Shown here one piece after another: positions 25,545 to 35,224 of a DNA stretch of 64,000 nt; within the stretch, counting starts at the first letter, position 1, and every line of letters begins with the position of its first letter. Position numbers and translations under genes: made by a program. A model generated the notes under the pieces. That model saw only the letters and a list, made by a program, of their open reading frames with translations. It had not been told where the DNA came from and searched no databases. The stretch comes from Parasedimentitalea psychrophila (GTDB lineage: Bacteria; Pseudomonadota; Alphaproteobacteria; Rhodobacterales; Rhodobacteraceae), in the NCBI RefSeq assembly GCF_030285785.1, contig NZ_CP127247.1, positions 868,001-932,000 of the forward strand, read 5' to 3'.

Positions 25545-26519
25545 ATGACTTCATTGGCCATGATCAATGCCGCCGCCAAGCGGCTAAAAGGGCACGCGCG
25601 GGTGACACCGCTCCTGTCTTCGCCGTTTCTGGACGACCTCGCCAAACGTCGCATTCTGGTGAAAGCTGAGTGTCTGCAGCACACCGGATCCTTCAAGTTC
25701 CGCGGTGGCTGGTCGGCCCTGTCAGCCCTGGACAAAAGCGCACGCGCAAAAGGCGTGATCGCCTACTCCAGTGGCAATCACGCTCAGGGTGTCGCCCATG
25801 CCGCCACCCTGCATGGCGTGCCTTCGGTGATCGTGATGCCATCGGATGCGCCACAGCTGAAAATCGAAAACACCCGCGCATTGGGCGCCGAGGTCATACT
25901 ATATGACCGCGCCAGCGAGGACCGCGATGCCATTGGCCTTGCCCTCGCTTCTGAACGCGACCTGACCCTGATCAAACCCTTTGACGAACCACAGGTGATC
26001 GCCGGTCAGGGCACAGTCGGGCTGGAGATTGCCGCGCAAGCCGCAGAGCTTGGCGTCACGTCTGGCGAGGTATTGGTCAACTGCGGCGGCGGCGGTCTGA
26101 CCTCTGGCATCGCGCTGGCGCTAGAGGCCCAGGCCCCACAGATGCAGGTCCGCACCTGCGAGCCTGACGGCTTTGACGATGCTGCACGCTCGCTGATCTC
26201 AGGCAACATCGAACGCAACAGCCGCAGTTCGGGGTCAATTTGCGATGCGATCCTGACCCCGTCGCCGGGGGAAATCACCTTCCCGATCATGAAACGTCTC
26301 TGCGGTGGCGGCCTTGTGGTCAGCGAAGACGAGGCGCTGCACGCGATGGCACTGGCCTTTTTGCGGCTGAAGATTGTGCTGGAACCCGGCGGTGCGATTT
26401 CACTGGCCGCCGCTTTGTTCCATGGCGATGAGCTGACCAGCGAGGTGGCAATCGTCGTCGCCACCGGCGGCAATGTCGATCCCGTCATCTTCACCGAGGC
26501 CCTGCGACGTTTCACCTGA
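25545..26519 (+). CDS. PLP-dependent threonine/serine dehydratase
   Basis: A 324-residue fold-type II PLP enzyme without the regulatory ACT domain. The cofactor lysine is Lys51 in HTGSFKFRGG; the phosphate-binding loop is VNCGGGGLTSGIALAL; GVIAYSSGNHAQGVAHAA is the substrate loop. This is the size of catabolic threonine dehydratase or serine racemase-type proteins (about 310-330). Deamination of L-threonine to 2-oxobutyrate is most likely. It is 34 bases downstream of the haloacid dehalogenase gene, probably co-transcribed. Confidence 0.92.
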   Translation: MTSLAMINAAAKRLKGHARVTPLLSSPFLDDLAKRRILVKAECLQHTGSFKFRGGWSALSALDKSARAKGVIAYSSGNHAQGVAHAATLHGVPSVIVMPSDAPQLKIENTRALGAEVILYDRASEDRDAIGLALASERDLTLIKPFDEPQVIAGQGTVGLEIAAQAAELGVTSGEVLVNCGGGGLTSGIALALEAQAPQMQVRTCEPDGFDDAARSLISGNIERNSRSSGSICDAILTPSPGEITFPIMKRLCGGGLVVSEDEALHAMALAFLRLKIVLEPGGAISLAAALFHGDELTSEVAIVVATGGNVDPVIFTEALRRFT

Positions 26520-26603
26520 CTGCGCTTTGATCCCTGGGGGCGCCCTTTACCCCTGCGCCCCTTCCCGTCTACAGAGGCGCAAACCCAGCGTGAAAGGCAG
26601 ACT

Positions 26604-27395
26604 ATGCAAGTTGCAGATCTAGGAGATGTTCAGCTGCACTATCGGATCGACGGCGATCCGGATGGCGCTCCGGTGGTATTTGCCAACTCGCTGGGCACGG
26701 ACCTGCGGCTCTGGGATGCGGTTCTGCCGCATCTGCCGACCGGGTTGAAACTGATCCGCTATGACCTGCGCGGCCATGGGCTGTCCTCAATCCCGCTTGC
26801 ACCCTACTCTATGGGGGCGCTGATCCGCGATGCCGAGCGGTTGCTGGACCTGCTGGAGGTCCGCGACTGCGTCTTTGTCGGGCTGTCGATCGGCGGCATG
26901 ATTGCCCAGGGGTTGGCGGTCAAGCGGCTGGATCAGATCCGCGGGCTGGTGCTGTCCAACACCGCAGCCAAGATCGGCACCGCCGCCATGTGGCGGCAAC
27001 GCATTGATGCTGTGAACACTGCGGGGCTCGAAACCCTCGCCGATGCGGTGATGGAGCGGTGGTTCTCGCGCGGCTTCCGCGCCACGCCCGAGATTGCTTT
27101 GTGGCGGAGCATGTTGCTGCAGCAATCACCCGTGGGTTACGCGGGTTGTTGCGCGGCCATTGCCGGGACCGATTTCTACACCCCAACCAGCGGATTGCGA
27201 TTGCCCACCCTGGGCATCGCGGGTTCTGAGGACGGCGCCACACCAGCCGATCTGGTACGTGAAACCATTGACCTGATCCCGGGATCCTCGTTTTCACTGA
27301 TGCGTAAGGCGGGCCATCTGCCCTGCGTCGAACAACCAGAGGCCTACGCCAGCGTCCTCAGCAGCTTCCTGCGGAGGATCGGACACTATGGCTGA
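26604..27395 (+). CDS. pcaD: 3-oxoadipate enol-lactonase
   Basis: A 263-residue alpha/beta hydrolase. It reads ADLGDVQLHYRIDGDPDGAPVVFANSLGTDLRLWDAVLPHL, typical of PcaD, with the nucleophile Ser in VGLSIGGMIAQGLA, Asp in IAGSEDGATPADLV and His in RKAGHLPCVEQPEAY. It would convert 3-oxoadipate enol-lactone to 3-oxoadipate in the protocatechuate branch. No other pca genes are present in this window. The end overlaps the next hydrolase gene by 8 bases. Confidence 0.85.
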   Translation: MQVADLGDVQLHYRIDGDPDGAPVVFANSLGTDLRLWDAVLPHLPTGLKLIRYDLRGHGLSSIPLAPYSMGALIRDAERLLDLLEVRDCVFVGLSIGGMIAQGLAVKRLDQIRGLVLSNTAAKIGTAAMWRQRIDAVNTAGLETLADAVMERWFSRGFRATPEIALWRSMLLQQSPVGYAGCCAAIAGTDFYTPTSGLRLPTLGIAGSEDGATPADLVRETIDLIPGSSFSLMRKAGHLPCVEQPEAYASVLSSFLRRIGHYG

Positions 27396-28098
27396 ACTGC
27401 TTCTTATTCACGGCTCATGCCACGGCGCCTGGTGCTGGCGCGACCTGATCCCGGTGTTGCAGGCACAGGGCCACACCGCGCGCGCCATCGACCTGCCCGG
27501 CCACGGCGACAGCCGTGATCTCGCCTCGGTGACGCTGGAGCAGACGGCGGATGCAATACTGGCGGCCACAACCCCGGACACCATCGTGCTGGGCCATTCC
27601 TGGGGCGGTTACCCGATTTCAGCCGCCGCCGAGAAACAACCCGATGCCATGCGCGGACTTATCTATCTTTGTGCCTATGTGCCGGTGTCTGGTCTGTCGA
27701 TCGCAGACATGCGCCGCAAAGGCCCACGCCAGACATTGACCGACGCTATCATCAAAGACCCCAGTGGCAGCAGCTATCAATTTGATCCGGACCGCGCCCC
27801 AGAGCTGTTTTATCACGACTGCCCACGCGACACGGAGGACTATGCACTATCCAACATATGCCCTCAGCCGATCCAGCCACAGGATACCCCGCTGGTGGTT
27901 ACCGACCGCTGGCGCAATATGCCCAAGGCCTATATCCGCTGCACAAATGATCGGGTTATCCCCCCCGAGTATCAGGCCGAGATGGTGGCCGACTGGCCGC
28001 GCGCCCGGGTCCATGACATGGCGGTCTCCCATTCGCCTTTCTTTGCCGACCCCAGCGGTTTGGCTGATGTGATCACCCAGGTCGCAAAGGACATGTGA
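27388..28098 (+). CDS. Alpha/beta hydrolase (salicylate-esterase-like fold)
   Basis: A 236-residue hydrolase of the hydroxynitrile lyase/methyl-ester esterase group: LLLIHGSCHGAWCWRDLIPVLQAQGHTARAIDLPGHGDS at the N-terminus, nucleophile Ser in LGHSWGGYPIS, and catalytic His in HDMAVSHSPFF. The YIRCTNDRVIPPEYQ segment carries the Asp. The 8-base overlap with pcaD suggests one transcript. The substrate cannot be read from the sequence. Confidence 0.88.
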   Translation: MAELLLIHGSCHGAWCWRDLIPVLQAQGHTARAIDLPGHGDSRDLASVTLEQTADAILAATTPDTIVLGHSWGGYPISAAAEKQPDAMRGLIYLCAYVPVSGLSIADMRRKGPRQTLTDAIIKDPSGSSYQFDPDRAPELFYHDCPRDTEDYALSNICPQPIQPQDTPLVVTDRWRNMPKAYIRCTNDRVIPPEYQAEMVADWPRARVHDMAVSHSPFFADPSGLADVITQVAKDM

Positions 28099-28193
28099 TG
28101 GCCGCGCTGGCTACCAAAAACCAACTGTACAGCGACCTGTTGCCTGCCAAATTCGCCGACGTTGCGGCACTTTGGCACCATCAACACCCCTGA
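28098..28193 (+). CDS. Possible 31-residue peptide
   Basis: An ATG overlaps the TGA of the hydrolase gene (TGATG) and opens a frame of 31 codons, MAALATKNQLYSDLLPAKF then ADVAALWHHQHP. The junction is the same type as real coupled genes here, but the peptide matches nothing I know and could be a truncated remnant. Confidence 0.2.
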   Translation: MAALATKNQLYSDLLPAKFADVAALWHHQHP

Positions 28194-28255
28194 CAGCTTT
28201 CCCTTTTATCACCCCGCCGCTAGGCTCCGGCGGTGCAACTTGAGATCCATTGCTG

Positions 28256-29455
28256 ATGCGCTTACCGATCCTTTTCATTCTGACCACCGTGATGATCGAC
28301 GCCATGGGCATTGGTCTGATCATGCCGATCATGCCGACACTGATTGTCGAGGTTCAGGACGGCAGCCTGGCTGACGCGGCGCTCTGGGGCGGCATCCTCG
28401 CCACCGCCTTTGCGGTGATGCAATTCCTGTTCAGCCCGGTGCTTGGCGGTCTGTCAGATGCTTATGGCCGCCGGCCGGTGCTGCTGCTGTCGCTGTTTAT
28501 CATGGTGCTGGACTATCTGGTGATGGCGCTGGCAGGATCGCTCTGGCTGCTGCTGCTGGGGCGGCTGGTCGGGGGCGTCACCGCCGCAACCCATGGCACC
28601 GCAGGCGCCTATATGGCGGATATCTCCAAGTCGACCGAAAAGGCCGCAAATTTCGGCCTCCTCGGGGCGGCCTTTGGCGTTGGTTTCATTCTCGGCCCAC
28701 TGATCGGCGGGCTGCTCGGAGAGCTGGGCACAAGGGCACCATTCTATGCAGCGGCCTTGCTGTCGGCGATGAACTTCGTGCTGGGCTGGTGTGTGATGAA
28801 AGAGACCGTCACCGACAAGACACGCCGCAGCTTTGACTGGCGCCGGGCGCATCCCTTTGGCGCCTTTCGCACCATGGCCCGCATACCCGGCATTCAGCGA
28901 TTGCTGTGGGTGTATTTCCTCTACTCGGTGGCGATCTATGTCTACCCGGCCATCTGGGCCTATTTCACCAAGGAACGCTTTGACTGGTCCCCCCAGACAA
29001 TTGGTATTTCGCTGGCGGTCTTTGGGCTGACGATGGCGCTGGTTCAGGGCGGTGCCCTGCGCCATGTGGTCCGAAGGTTTGGTGAACGCAACACGGTGAT
29101 CTATGGCCAGATTTTCGACTTCGTCGGCTTCTCCCTGCTGGCCTTTATCACCAGCGGCACCCTGGCCCTGATCCTGACGCCGGTGGCCGCATTGGGCGGG
29201 GTGGTAACACCGGCGCTGCAGGCCATCATGTCGAAATCGGTGGCCGACAATCAACAGGGCGAGCTACAGGGGGTGATGACCTCGGTTCAGGCCCTGTCGA
29301 TGATCATTTCACCGCTGCTCATGGCCTCGGTCTTTGCCCAGTTCAGCCGCGATGATGCGCCCCTTTACCTTCCCGGCGCCCCGTTCCTGGTCGCACTGGC
29401 GCTGATGTTCATCGGGCTGGTGATTTTCTTACGCACCCGGCACTCCGTAACGTAA
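28256..29455 (+). CDS. MFS drug exporter, TetA/DHA1-like
   Basis: A 399-residue 12-helix major facilitator protein starting [30 protein letters not shown]. Motif A is [21 protein letters not shown] between helices 2 and 3, and motif C-like [25 protein letters not shown] in helix 5, both typical of drug:H+ antiporters of the TCR/Tet group. No tetR is adjacent, so it is more likely a general efflux pump than a dedicated tetracycline determinant. Confidence 0.88.
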   Translation: MRLPILFILTTVMIDAMGIGLIMPIMPTLIVEVQDGSLADAALWGGILATAFAVMQFLFSPVLGGLSDAYGRRPVLLLSLFIMVLDYLVMALAGSLWLLLLGRLVGGVTAATHGTAGAYMADISKSTEKAANFGLLGAAFGVGFILGPLIGGLLGELGTRAPFYAAALLSAMNFVLGWCVMKETVTDKTRRSFDWRRAHPFGAFRTMARIPGIQRLLWVYFLYSVAIYVYPAIWAYFTKERFDWSPQTIGISLAVFGLTMALVQGGALRHVVRRFGERNTVIYGQIFDFVGFSLLAFITSGTLALILTPVAALGGVVTPALQAIMSKSVADNQQGELQGVMTSVQALSMIISPLLMASVFAQFSRDDAPLYLPGAPFLVALALMFIGLVIFLRTRHSVT

Positions 29456-29538
29456 TAACGACCCATGGGTGACGGTTTTCACCTTGCGGCAACAGATGCC
29501 GCAGGTCACCGTGGCGTCAACAAAACGAGGGAGTTTCC

Positions 29539-30630
29539 ATGCAAACCATAAAGGCAGCAGTCTGCCACGCGTTTGGCGCACCATTGGTCATCGAGGATGT
29601 GCTGCTGGCAGATCCCGGCATGGGCGAGGTCGAGGTGACGCTTGAGGCGGTCGCGATCTGTCACAGCGATATCTCATATGCCGAGGGCGCCTGGGGTGGC
29701 CACCTGCCGGCGGTCTACGGTCACGAAGCCGCCGGGGTAATCACCGGGTTGGGAGCGGGCGTTTCCGGCTTCGCCCAGGGAGACTCGGTGATCGTGACTC
29801 TCATCCGCGCCTGTGGCAATTGCCCAAGCTGCGCCGGTGGTCGGCCGACAATCTGCGAAACGCGCTATGACAGTGTAAACGGGCCGCTGAAGACCGCCGA
29901 TGGCAGCCCACTGGATCAGGCCATGGCCTGCGGCGCCTTTGCCGAAAAAGTGGTGGTGGATCAGCGCCAGATCGTCAAAATCCCCGATAGCATTGGCAAA
30001 GATGTCGCCTCGCTGGTGTCTTGCGGCGTGATCACCGGTGTCGGTGCGGTTGTCAATGCAGCCCAGCTGCGCGCCGGTCAGGATGTGGTGGTGATCGGAG
30101 CTGGTGGCGTTGGTCTCAACGCCATTCAGGGCGCCCGCATTGCCGGCGCCCGCCGTATTATCGCGGTGGATATGAGCGAAGAGAAGCTCGAAATCGCCAA
30201 AGAATTTGGCGCCACCCACGGCGTTCTGGCCACGCTCGATAAACCCTGGAAGGCGGCCAACAAGGCCCTTGGCCGACGGGGAGCGGATGCGGTGCTGATC
30301 ACCGTCGGCGCCATTGCAGCCTATGAACAGGCCCCACGCTATCTGGCCCCCGGAGGCAAGGCGATCATGATTGGCATGCCGCATTCTGGCGCTATGGCCA
30401 GTTACGAACCGGTGATGCTGGCCGCCACTGGCCAGGGTCTGATCGGTTCGAAAATGGGCGATGTGGTGATCCAGCGTGACATTCCCTGGATGATTGATCT
30501 GTACAGCCAGGGTCGGCTGAAACTGGACGAGCTGATCTCGGGCCGTTGGAGCCTGGATCAGATCAACGAGGCCATTGCCGATACCAAAACCGGCAGCGCC
30601 AAGCGCAATGTGATCCTGTTCAAGCGGTGA
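29539..30630 (+). CDS. Zn-dependent alcohol dehydrogenase (class III-like MDR)
   Basis: A 363-residue medium-chain dehydrogenase. Catalytic zinc ligands are in VAICHSDIS and YGHEAAG, with Cys in VSCGVITGVGAVVNAA. The structural-zinc loop has four Cys (RACGNCPSCAGGRPTIC). NAD-binding Rossmann motif GAGGVGLNAIQGA. The layout is that of the class III/AdhC-like group. AGGGAG precedes the ATG. Its neighbour downstream is an enolase-superfamily enzyme, so oxidation of a sugar-acid or polyol-type substrate is possible. Confidence 0.9.
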   Translation: MQTIKAAVCHAFGAPLVIEDVLLADPGMGEVEVTLEAVAICHSDISYAEGAWGGHLPAVYGHEAAGVITGLGAGVSGFAQGDSVIVTLIRACGNCPSCAGGRPTICETRYDSVNGPLKTADGSPLDQAMACGAFAEKVVVDQRQIVKIPDSIGKDVASLVSCGVITGVGAVVNAAQLRAGQDVVVIGAGGVGLNAIQGARIAGARRIIAVDMSEEKLEIAKEFGATHGVLATLDKPWKAANKALGRRGADAVLITVGAIAAYEQAPRYLAPGGKAIMIGMPHSGAMASYEPVMLAATGQGLIGSKMGDVVIQRDIPWMIDLYSQGRLKLDELISGRWSLDQINEAIADTKTGSAKRNVILFKR

Positions 30631-30642
30631 ACCTGTCGCTGT

Positions 30643-30706
30643 CGTAGGGTGCGTGCTTGCACGCACCTTCCGCCCCAACGGTGCGTGCAAGCACGCACCC
30701 TACACA
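30643..30706. repeat. REP-like palindromic repeat pair
   Basis: GTAGGGTGCGTGCTTGCACGCACC and its reverse complement lie 14 bases apart, each itself containing the palindrome GGTGCGTGC-TT-GCACGCACC style core. The pair can fold into a long hairpin between the dehydrogenase and MR/MLE genes. A single copy of the same unit lies at 59239-59263. Intergenic, dispersed and palindromic, it is a REP-type element. Confidence 0.75.
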
Positions 30707-30721
30707 AACAAGAGATCGCCC

Positions 30722-31960
30722 ATGAAACTGCAAGACCTCGAGGTGATCGTCACCGCCCCCCCGGCCCCCGGCTGGGGCGGGCGCTATTGGATTCTCGTCA
30801 AACTGACCACCGACAGCGGCATCACCGGCTGGGGGGAATGTTATGCGGCCTCGGTCGGGCCAGAGGCGATGACCCATGTTATTCGCGATGTATTTGAACG
30901 CCATATGGCGGATGAAAACCCCGAGAACATCGAACTGATGTTCCGCCGCGCCTATTCCTCCGGCTTTACTCAGCGACCAGACCTGACGGTCATGGGGGCC
31001 TTCTCCGGGCTCGAAATCGCCTGCTGGGATATTCTGGGCAAAGACCGTGACCGGCCAGTTCACGCCTTGATCGGCGGCCGGATGAATGACCGCATTCGCG
31101 CCTATACCTATCTCTATCCGCTGCCCCAGCACGATACCGACAGCTTCTGGGCCTCGCCTGACATGGCCGCCGAGAGCGCTGCTCAGATGGTCAGCCAGGG
31201 CTACACAGCCGTCAAATTCGACCCCGCAGGCCCCTATACGCTGCGCGGCGGCCACATGCCGGCAATGAATGATATTTCAACATCCGTGGCGTTTTGCCAG
31301 GCAATCCGCGAGGCGGTGGGGGACAAGGCCGACCTACTGTTTGGCACCCACGGACAATTCACCACCGCCGGCGCCATTCGCCTGGGGCAAGCCCTGGAAC
31401 CCTATTCACCCCTTTGGTTCGAAGAGCCAACACCGCCGGACAATGCCGCCGAGATGGCCAAAGTTGCGCAGGCCGTGCGCATTCCCGTCGCCACCGGTGA
31501 ACGGCTGACAACAAAAGCCGAGTTTGCCGCCGTTTTGCAATCCGGTGCCGCCACCATCCTGCAACCCGCCCTGGGCCGGGCCGGTGGCATTTGGGAAGTC
31601 AAGAAAATCGCCGCAATAGCCGAGGTCTACAACGCGCAGATGGCCCCGCATCTTTACGCCGGCCCCATCGAGTGGGCCGCCAATATCCAGCTTGCCGCCT
31701 CGATCCCCAACATTCTGATGGCCGAGTCCATCGAGACGCCGTTTCATGATGCATTGATCAAGGGAACACTCCGGGTTGAGGATGGTTTTGTCAGCCCCCC
31801 CACGACAGCCGGTCTTGGTATTGAGGTGGACGAGGCCCTGGCTCGTGCTCACCCCTTCACCGGCGACGACCTACACCTCAACATGCGCGAAGCCCCTTGC
31901 GATTATGTAACCCCAAACTGCTTTGCCGGAGGGTCACCGTCGCTGAAGATGCCCGAGTAG
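30722..31960 (+). CDS. Mandelate racemase/muconate lactonizing enzyme family protein
   Basis: A 412-residue enolase-superfamily protein from ATG 30722. Capping domain KLQDLEVIVTAPPAPGWGGRYWILVKLTTDSGITGWGE; barrel motifs YTAVKFDPAGPY (second-strand Lys), LLFGTHGQFTTAGAIRL and WFEEPTPPDN and ATGERLTTKAEF (metal ligands), and MAPHLYAGPIEW with the catalytic His. This pattern fits acid-sugar dehydratases or cycloisomerases of the MR subgroup. The exact sugar acid is not deducible. It follows the alcohol dehydrogenase gene beyond a REP-like hairpin. Confidence 0.85.
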   Translation: MKLQDLEVIVTAPPAPGWGGRYWILVKLTTDSGITGWGECYAASVGPEAMTHVIRDVFERHMADENPENIELMFRRAYSSGFTQRPDLTVMGAFSGLEIACWDILGKDRDRPVHALIGGRMNDRIRAYTYLYPLPQHDTDSFWASPDMAAESAAQMVSQGYTAVKFDPAGPYTLRGGHMPAMNDISTSVAFCQAIREAVGDKADLLFGTHGQFTTAGAIRLGQALEPYSPLWFEEPTPPDNAAEMAKVAQAVRIPVATGERLTTKAEFAAVLQSGAATILQPALGRAGGIWEVKKIAAIAEVYNAQMAPHLYAGPIEWAANIQLAASIPNILMAESIETPFHDALIKGTLRVEDGFVSPPTTAGLGIEVDEALARAHPFTGDDLHLNMREAPCDYVTPNCFAGGSPSLKMPE

Positions 31961-32037
31961 TACCCGTGGCAGAGTTTTGGATCAAACAAACCCCCGCCGT
32001 TTGGCACTGGTCAGGCCTGCCTGACGCGCCTCCTCGA

Positions 32038-35000
32038 TCAGTTTGACACGTATCCGGCGACGACCTGTAACAGCTTAAAGGCGGTCGCCGCGTCATTTTC
32101 AACCACGGCAAAAAACTCTTCTTCACCGATACGAAGGCAGGTCAGATCGGTTTTTGCAATCATGCTAAGGGACCGCGGCTCCTTGCGTATCAACCCCAAT
32201 TCGCCCACCAGCCGGCCGGGTCCCACACTGGCGATCAGCCGGTCGTCCTGCCCGCCGATGGGCAAGTACAGGCCCGCCTCTCCCTCGAGGATCATATAGG
32301 CGCCATCACTGGCGTCATCGTCTTTCAGAAACACCACCTCGCCGGCAGCAGCCTGATACCAGCGCGCACCAAAGGCCAGCAGCCGCAATTGACGCCGGTT
32401 CAACCCCGAGAACAGTTCAGTCTGTTCCAGCGCCCTGAGTTTGCGCGCCAGGTCCGCACTGGCGGCGCCATCTTCGACGGCCACCTTCTGCGCCTCGTCA
32501 CTGACCAGTCGCCCCTGCCGCAGCTCGTAATAGACGTCAAACACCTCCGGGCTCTCAAAGCTGTCGCTTAGGTAAATCACGGTGGTGTCTGGCAGCAATT
32601 TACGCAGGTTCTTATGCACCGAGATGCGGGTTTCCAAATCATAGCTGGACATTGCACTGTCCATGATCAGGATATCGGGCCGTTTGATCGTGGCGCGGGA
32701 AAAGGCCAGTGGTTCAGCAAAACTGGCCGCCAGCCCCTGGCCGCCCAGGGCGATCGGCAATTCAAAAATCAACTCGACCACCAAATCGCGCACCCCATTT
32801 TGCACCAGCAATTCGGAGACCAGTTTGCGAAGCTCATCCCCCTTGCCGCCAGCCAGGTCTGAAATCTTACCAAACAGAGCGTTTTCCAGAACCGTCAATC
32901 CCGGCGCAAAGCTATCAATATCCAGCGGCACGAACAGATCCCCCAGGGTGGCCATCAACCGGGTCGAGTGGCTTTGCCTGAAGGCCAGAATACGGTTCTG
33001 CATGTCCTCACTAAAGGCCGGGCCAATTTGTTCCGCCGAGATCCGGAATGGCACGATCAACAGTTGCGCCAGTTCCTTGTGATCCAAAGCGCTAGCCCCC
33101 TTGGAGCGGGTCTTTTCAACCAGCGAAAGCGCCACCTCATAGGCTGAAGGCTCTAGCCCCAGCTTGCGAAACAAAGGGTGGTCGGTGCCATCGTGCCCAA
33201 AAATCTGCCGCAGCATATCCACCACGTCCTGGGTCAGGGCCACCAGGTCTTCGTCTAGTTTCAGCTCTTTGATGAGGTCGAGAAACTCTGTCTGTTTCGC
33301 CAAAACCGTTTCGGTGATTGGCGCATGTGGGGTCGCATACAAAAGATTCTCCGCCACAGGCAGCGCTGGGTTATAGTGATCCGGGTTCAGAAAAAATGCA
33401 TGCTGGCGCAATCCTGCGTCGCGCACCGCTTGCTGAACCTGCCCCCTCAACTGCACCAGATGGGCGCCGAGAATGGGGTGGGTTTTGGGGTCAAACCGCT
33501 GCTCCATTCCACGCCGGAACAGGGCGGTGTCCGAGCCAATGCCTTCGACCAATTGCAGCCACCAATCGCGCAATTCGGCCTCACTCGAAAACCCGGCCAC
33601 CGACGGATCAAGCCAGCGGGCATCCTGCGGGTCGGGGCTGTTCCCGGCCTTCAGCGCCTTTTCAAACTGATCGCTGTCGTCGGCAACCCCGGTGGGGCGT
33701 CGCCGCATCGGCATCATGACATTGTCGCCAAACGATCCCTGAAACAGCACTGGGCGCGATGTCGCATGACCAACCCGCGTCGCAATCACCGCCTGATGCA
33801 GCTTGGTCAGATCATGTCCCGCAACAGAAACGCTGCCCGCCGAGGGCAGCAACTCGCGGGTCAAAAGCTCGGCCATGGCGCGACGGTCTTCCTCTGATGG
33901 CGCCGCGATTCCAACCACCTTGCCAGCCGGCAGGCGGGCGCTGAGATCCTCCAGCACCAGATTACCATCGGCATCCCGGACGTTGACATTGGTCAGAACC
34001 ACATCCCCTTTAAGGTGAACCAAATCCTCGGGTTCCCCTTCCATCAATGTCTCATCAATCATCCCCGAAGGCGCAAACCGTTCCATAATCACCTCCCAGC
34101 GCAGCCCCATATCCTGGGTCTGGTTGTAATAGGCCAATAGCTCTTTCCACGGCGACGCAAGGTCCTTGTAGGCCGCCAAGGCTGCCACCAGGGCGCCCAG
34201 TGAGACCGAGCCTTGCAGCACCAGGTAGCCGCCGATCGCATAGAATAGAAACGGTGTCAGCTGGGTGATGAAGTTGTTGATAAACTTCATAAAGAACTTT
34301 TTCTGGTAGATCTCGAGGCGAATGTCATACAACCGGCCCAAGCGGGTGGTGATAACCGCCATGCGATAGCGCCAGCCGCCGTTGATCCGCAACGTCGAGG
34401 CGCCGACGGCACTCTCTCCGATCTCGGCGGCCAAGGCGCGAACCTGCTTGATACGCTTCTTGTTCAACAGGTTGATGCGCCGCTGCAGCACTGGAATCAA
34501 CCAGCCCTGCAAGGGGATCAGGGCGACGGCGGCAGCGCCAAACCAGACATTTTGCAGAAACAGGAACGACAGGATGGTGATCATTTGCCCGGCTTGCAAC
34601 ACAGGCTGGCTGATCGCGTCGCCCATCAGGCCGCCCATCGGCTCGCTTTCAGCGGTGATCATCGACACCAGTTCGCCCTGACTGACCCGCTCAAAGTAGG
34701 GCTGTGGAAAACGCAGGACCCGAGCGATCAACTGATAGCGAAACCGACGCAACATGCGCTCGGCCAATATCCCCTTCAGGGTGTTGATACGCATTTTCAT
34801 CAAGCCATGCGCCGTCACCGCCAGCAGGAATCCCGAGCACAGCAACCATAAGAATGTCAGCTGATCCACCGGGCGGCCCAGCACATCAATGGTGGAGCTT
34901 TGCGCGCCGATGGCGTCGTTGATTATCCGCTTGGGCAATTCAAGCGTCAGGTACAGCAGCGGGAACAGAGTGGTGGTGATCAGCAGCAGAACCAACTGAT

Positions 35001-35088
35001 CACGTTTCGAGTACTTCCAGATAAAACGGAAAAGAGAGCGTTCGATGGAAGGCCTCCAACATGACAAGGGCAAATCAGTACATCTCAA
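32038..35088 (-). CDS. ABC-exporter-like protein with degenerate ATPase and cyclic-nucleotide-binding domain
   Basis: A 1,016-residue protein. Residues about 15-330 are an ABC exporter membrane domain (RSLFRFIWKYSKRDQ, LPKRIINDAI, FERVSQGELVSMITAES). The nucleotide-binding domain is abnormal. At the Walker A position (about 391) it reads VVGIAAPSEEDRRA, with no GxxGxGKS/T. A roughly 300-residue insert follows. The Walker B position (about 805) is DILIMDSAMSSYD, with Ser where the catalytic Glu should be. Residues about 890-1010 are a CNB fold (LFSGLNRRQLRLLAFGARWYQAAAGEVVFLKDD, GELGLIRKEPRSLSM). It probably cannot hydrolyse ATP normally. The start is unclear. Confidence 0.85.
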   Translation of the reverse strand: MRCTDLPLSCWRPSIERSLFRFIWKYSKRDQLVLLLITTTLFPLLYLTLELPKRIINDAIGAQSSTIDVLGRPVDQLTFLWLLCSGFLLAVTAHGLMKMRINTLKGILAERMLRRFRYQLIARVLRFPQPYFERVSQGELVSMITAESEPMGGLMGDAISQPVLQAGQMITILSFLFLQNVWFGAAAVALIPLQGWLIPVLQRRINLLNKKRIKQVRALAAEIGESAVGASTLRINGGWRYRMAVITTRLGRLYDIRLEIYQKKFFMKFINNFITQLTPFLFYAIGGYLVLQGSVSLGALVAALAAYKDLASPWKELLAYYNQTQDMGLRWEVIMERFAPSGMIDETLMEGEPEDLVHLKGDVVLTNVNVRDADGNLVLEDLSARLPAGKVVGIAAPSEEDRRAMAELLTRELLPSAGSVSVAGHDLTKLHQAVIATRVGHATSRPVLFQGSFGDNVMMPMRRRPTGVADDSDQFEKALKAGNSPDPQDARWLDPSVAGFSSEAELRDWWLQLVEGIGSDTALFRRGMEQRFDPKTHPILGAHLVQLRGQVQQAVRDAGLRQHAFFLNPDHYNPALPVAENLLYATPHAPITETVLAKQTEFLDLIKELKLDEDLVALTQDVVDMLRQIFGHDGTDHPLFRKLGLEPSAYEVALSLVEKTRSKGASALDHKELAQLLIVPFRISAEQIGPAFSEDMQNRILAFRQSHSTRLMATLGDLFVPLDIDSFAPGLTVLENALFGKISDLAGGKGDELRKLVSELLVQNGVRDLVVELIFELPIALGGQGLAASFAEPLAFSRATIKRPDILIMDSAMSSYDLETRISVHKNLRKLLPDTTVIYLSDSFESPEVFDVYYELRQGRLVSDEAQKVAVEDGAASADLARKLRALEQTELFSGLNRRQLRLLAFGARWYQAAAGEVVFLKDDDASDGAYMILEGEAGLYLPIGGQDDRLIASVGPGRLVGELGLIRKEPRSLSMIAKTDLTCLRIGEEEFFAVVENDAATAFKLLQVVAGYVSN

Positions 35089-35224
35089 TGCCTAGCGCGG
35101 TTCCACTGTCGCAGGCAATGGTTTAGCGTCAGATGTCCCGTTGCGGAAGATGCTTCACTGGCGATTGCTTGCAGCGAAAAAATCCGTAAGCTTATCCTAC
35201 GCGTGATTATCAGGAGTTGCTGCC

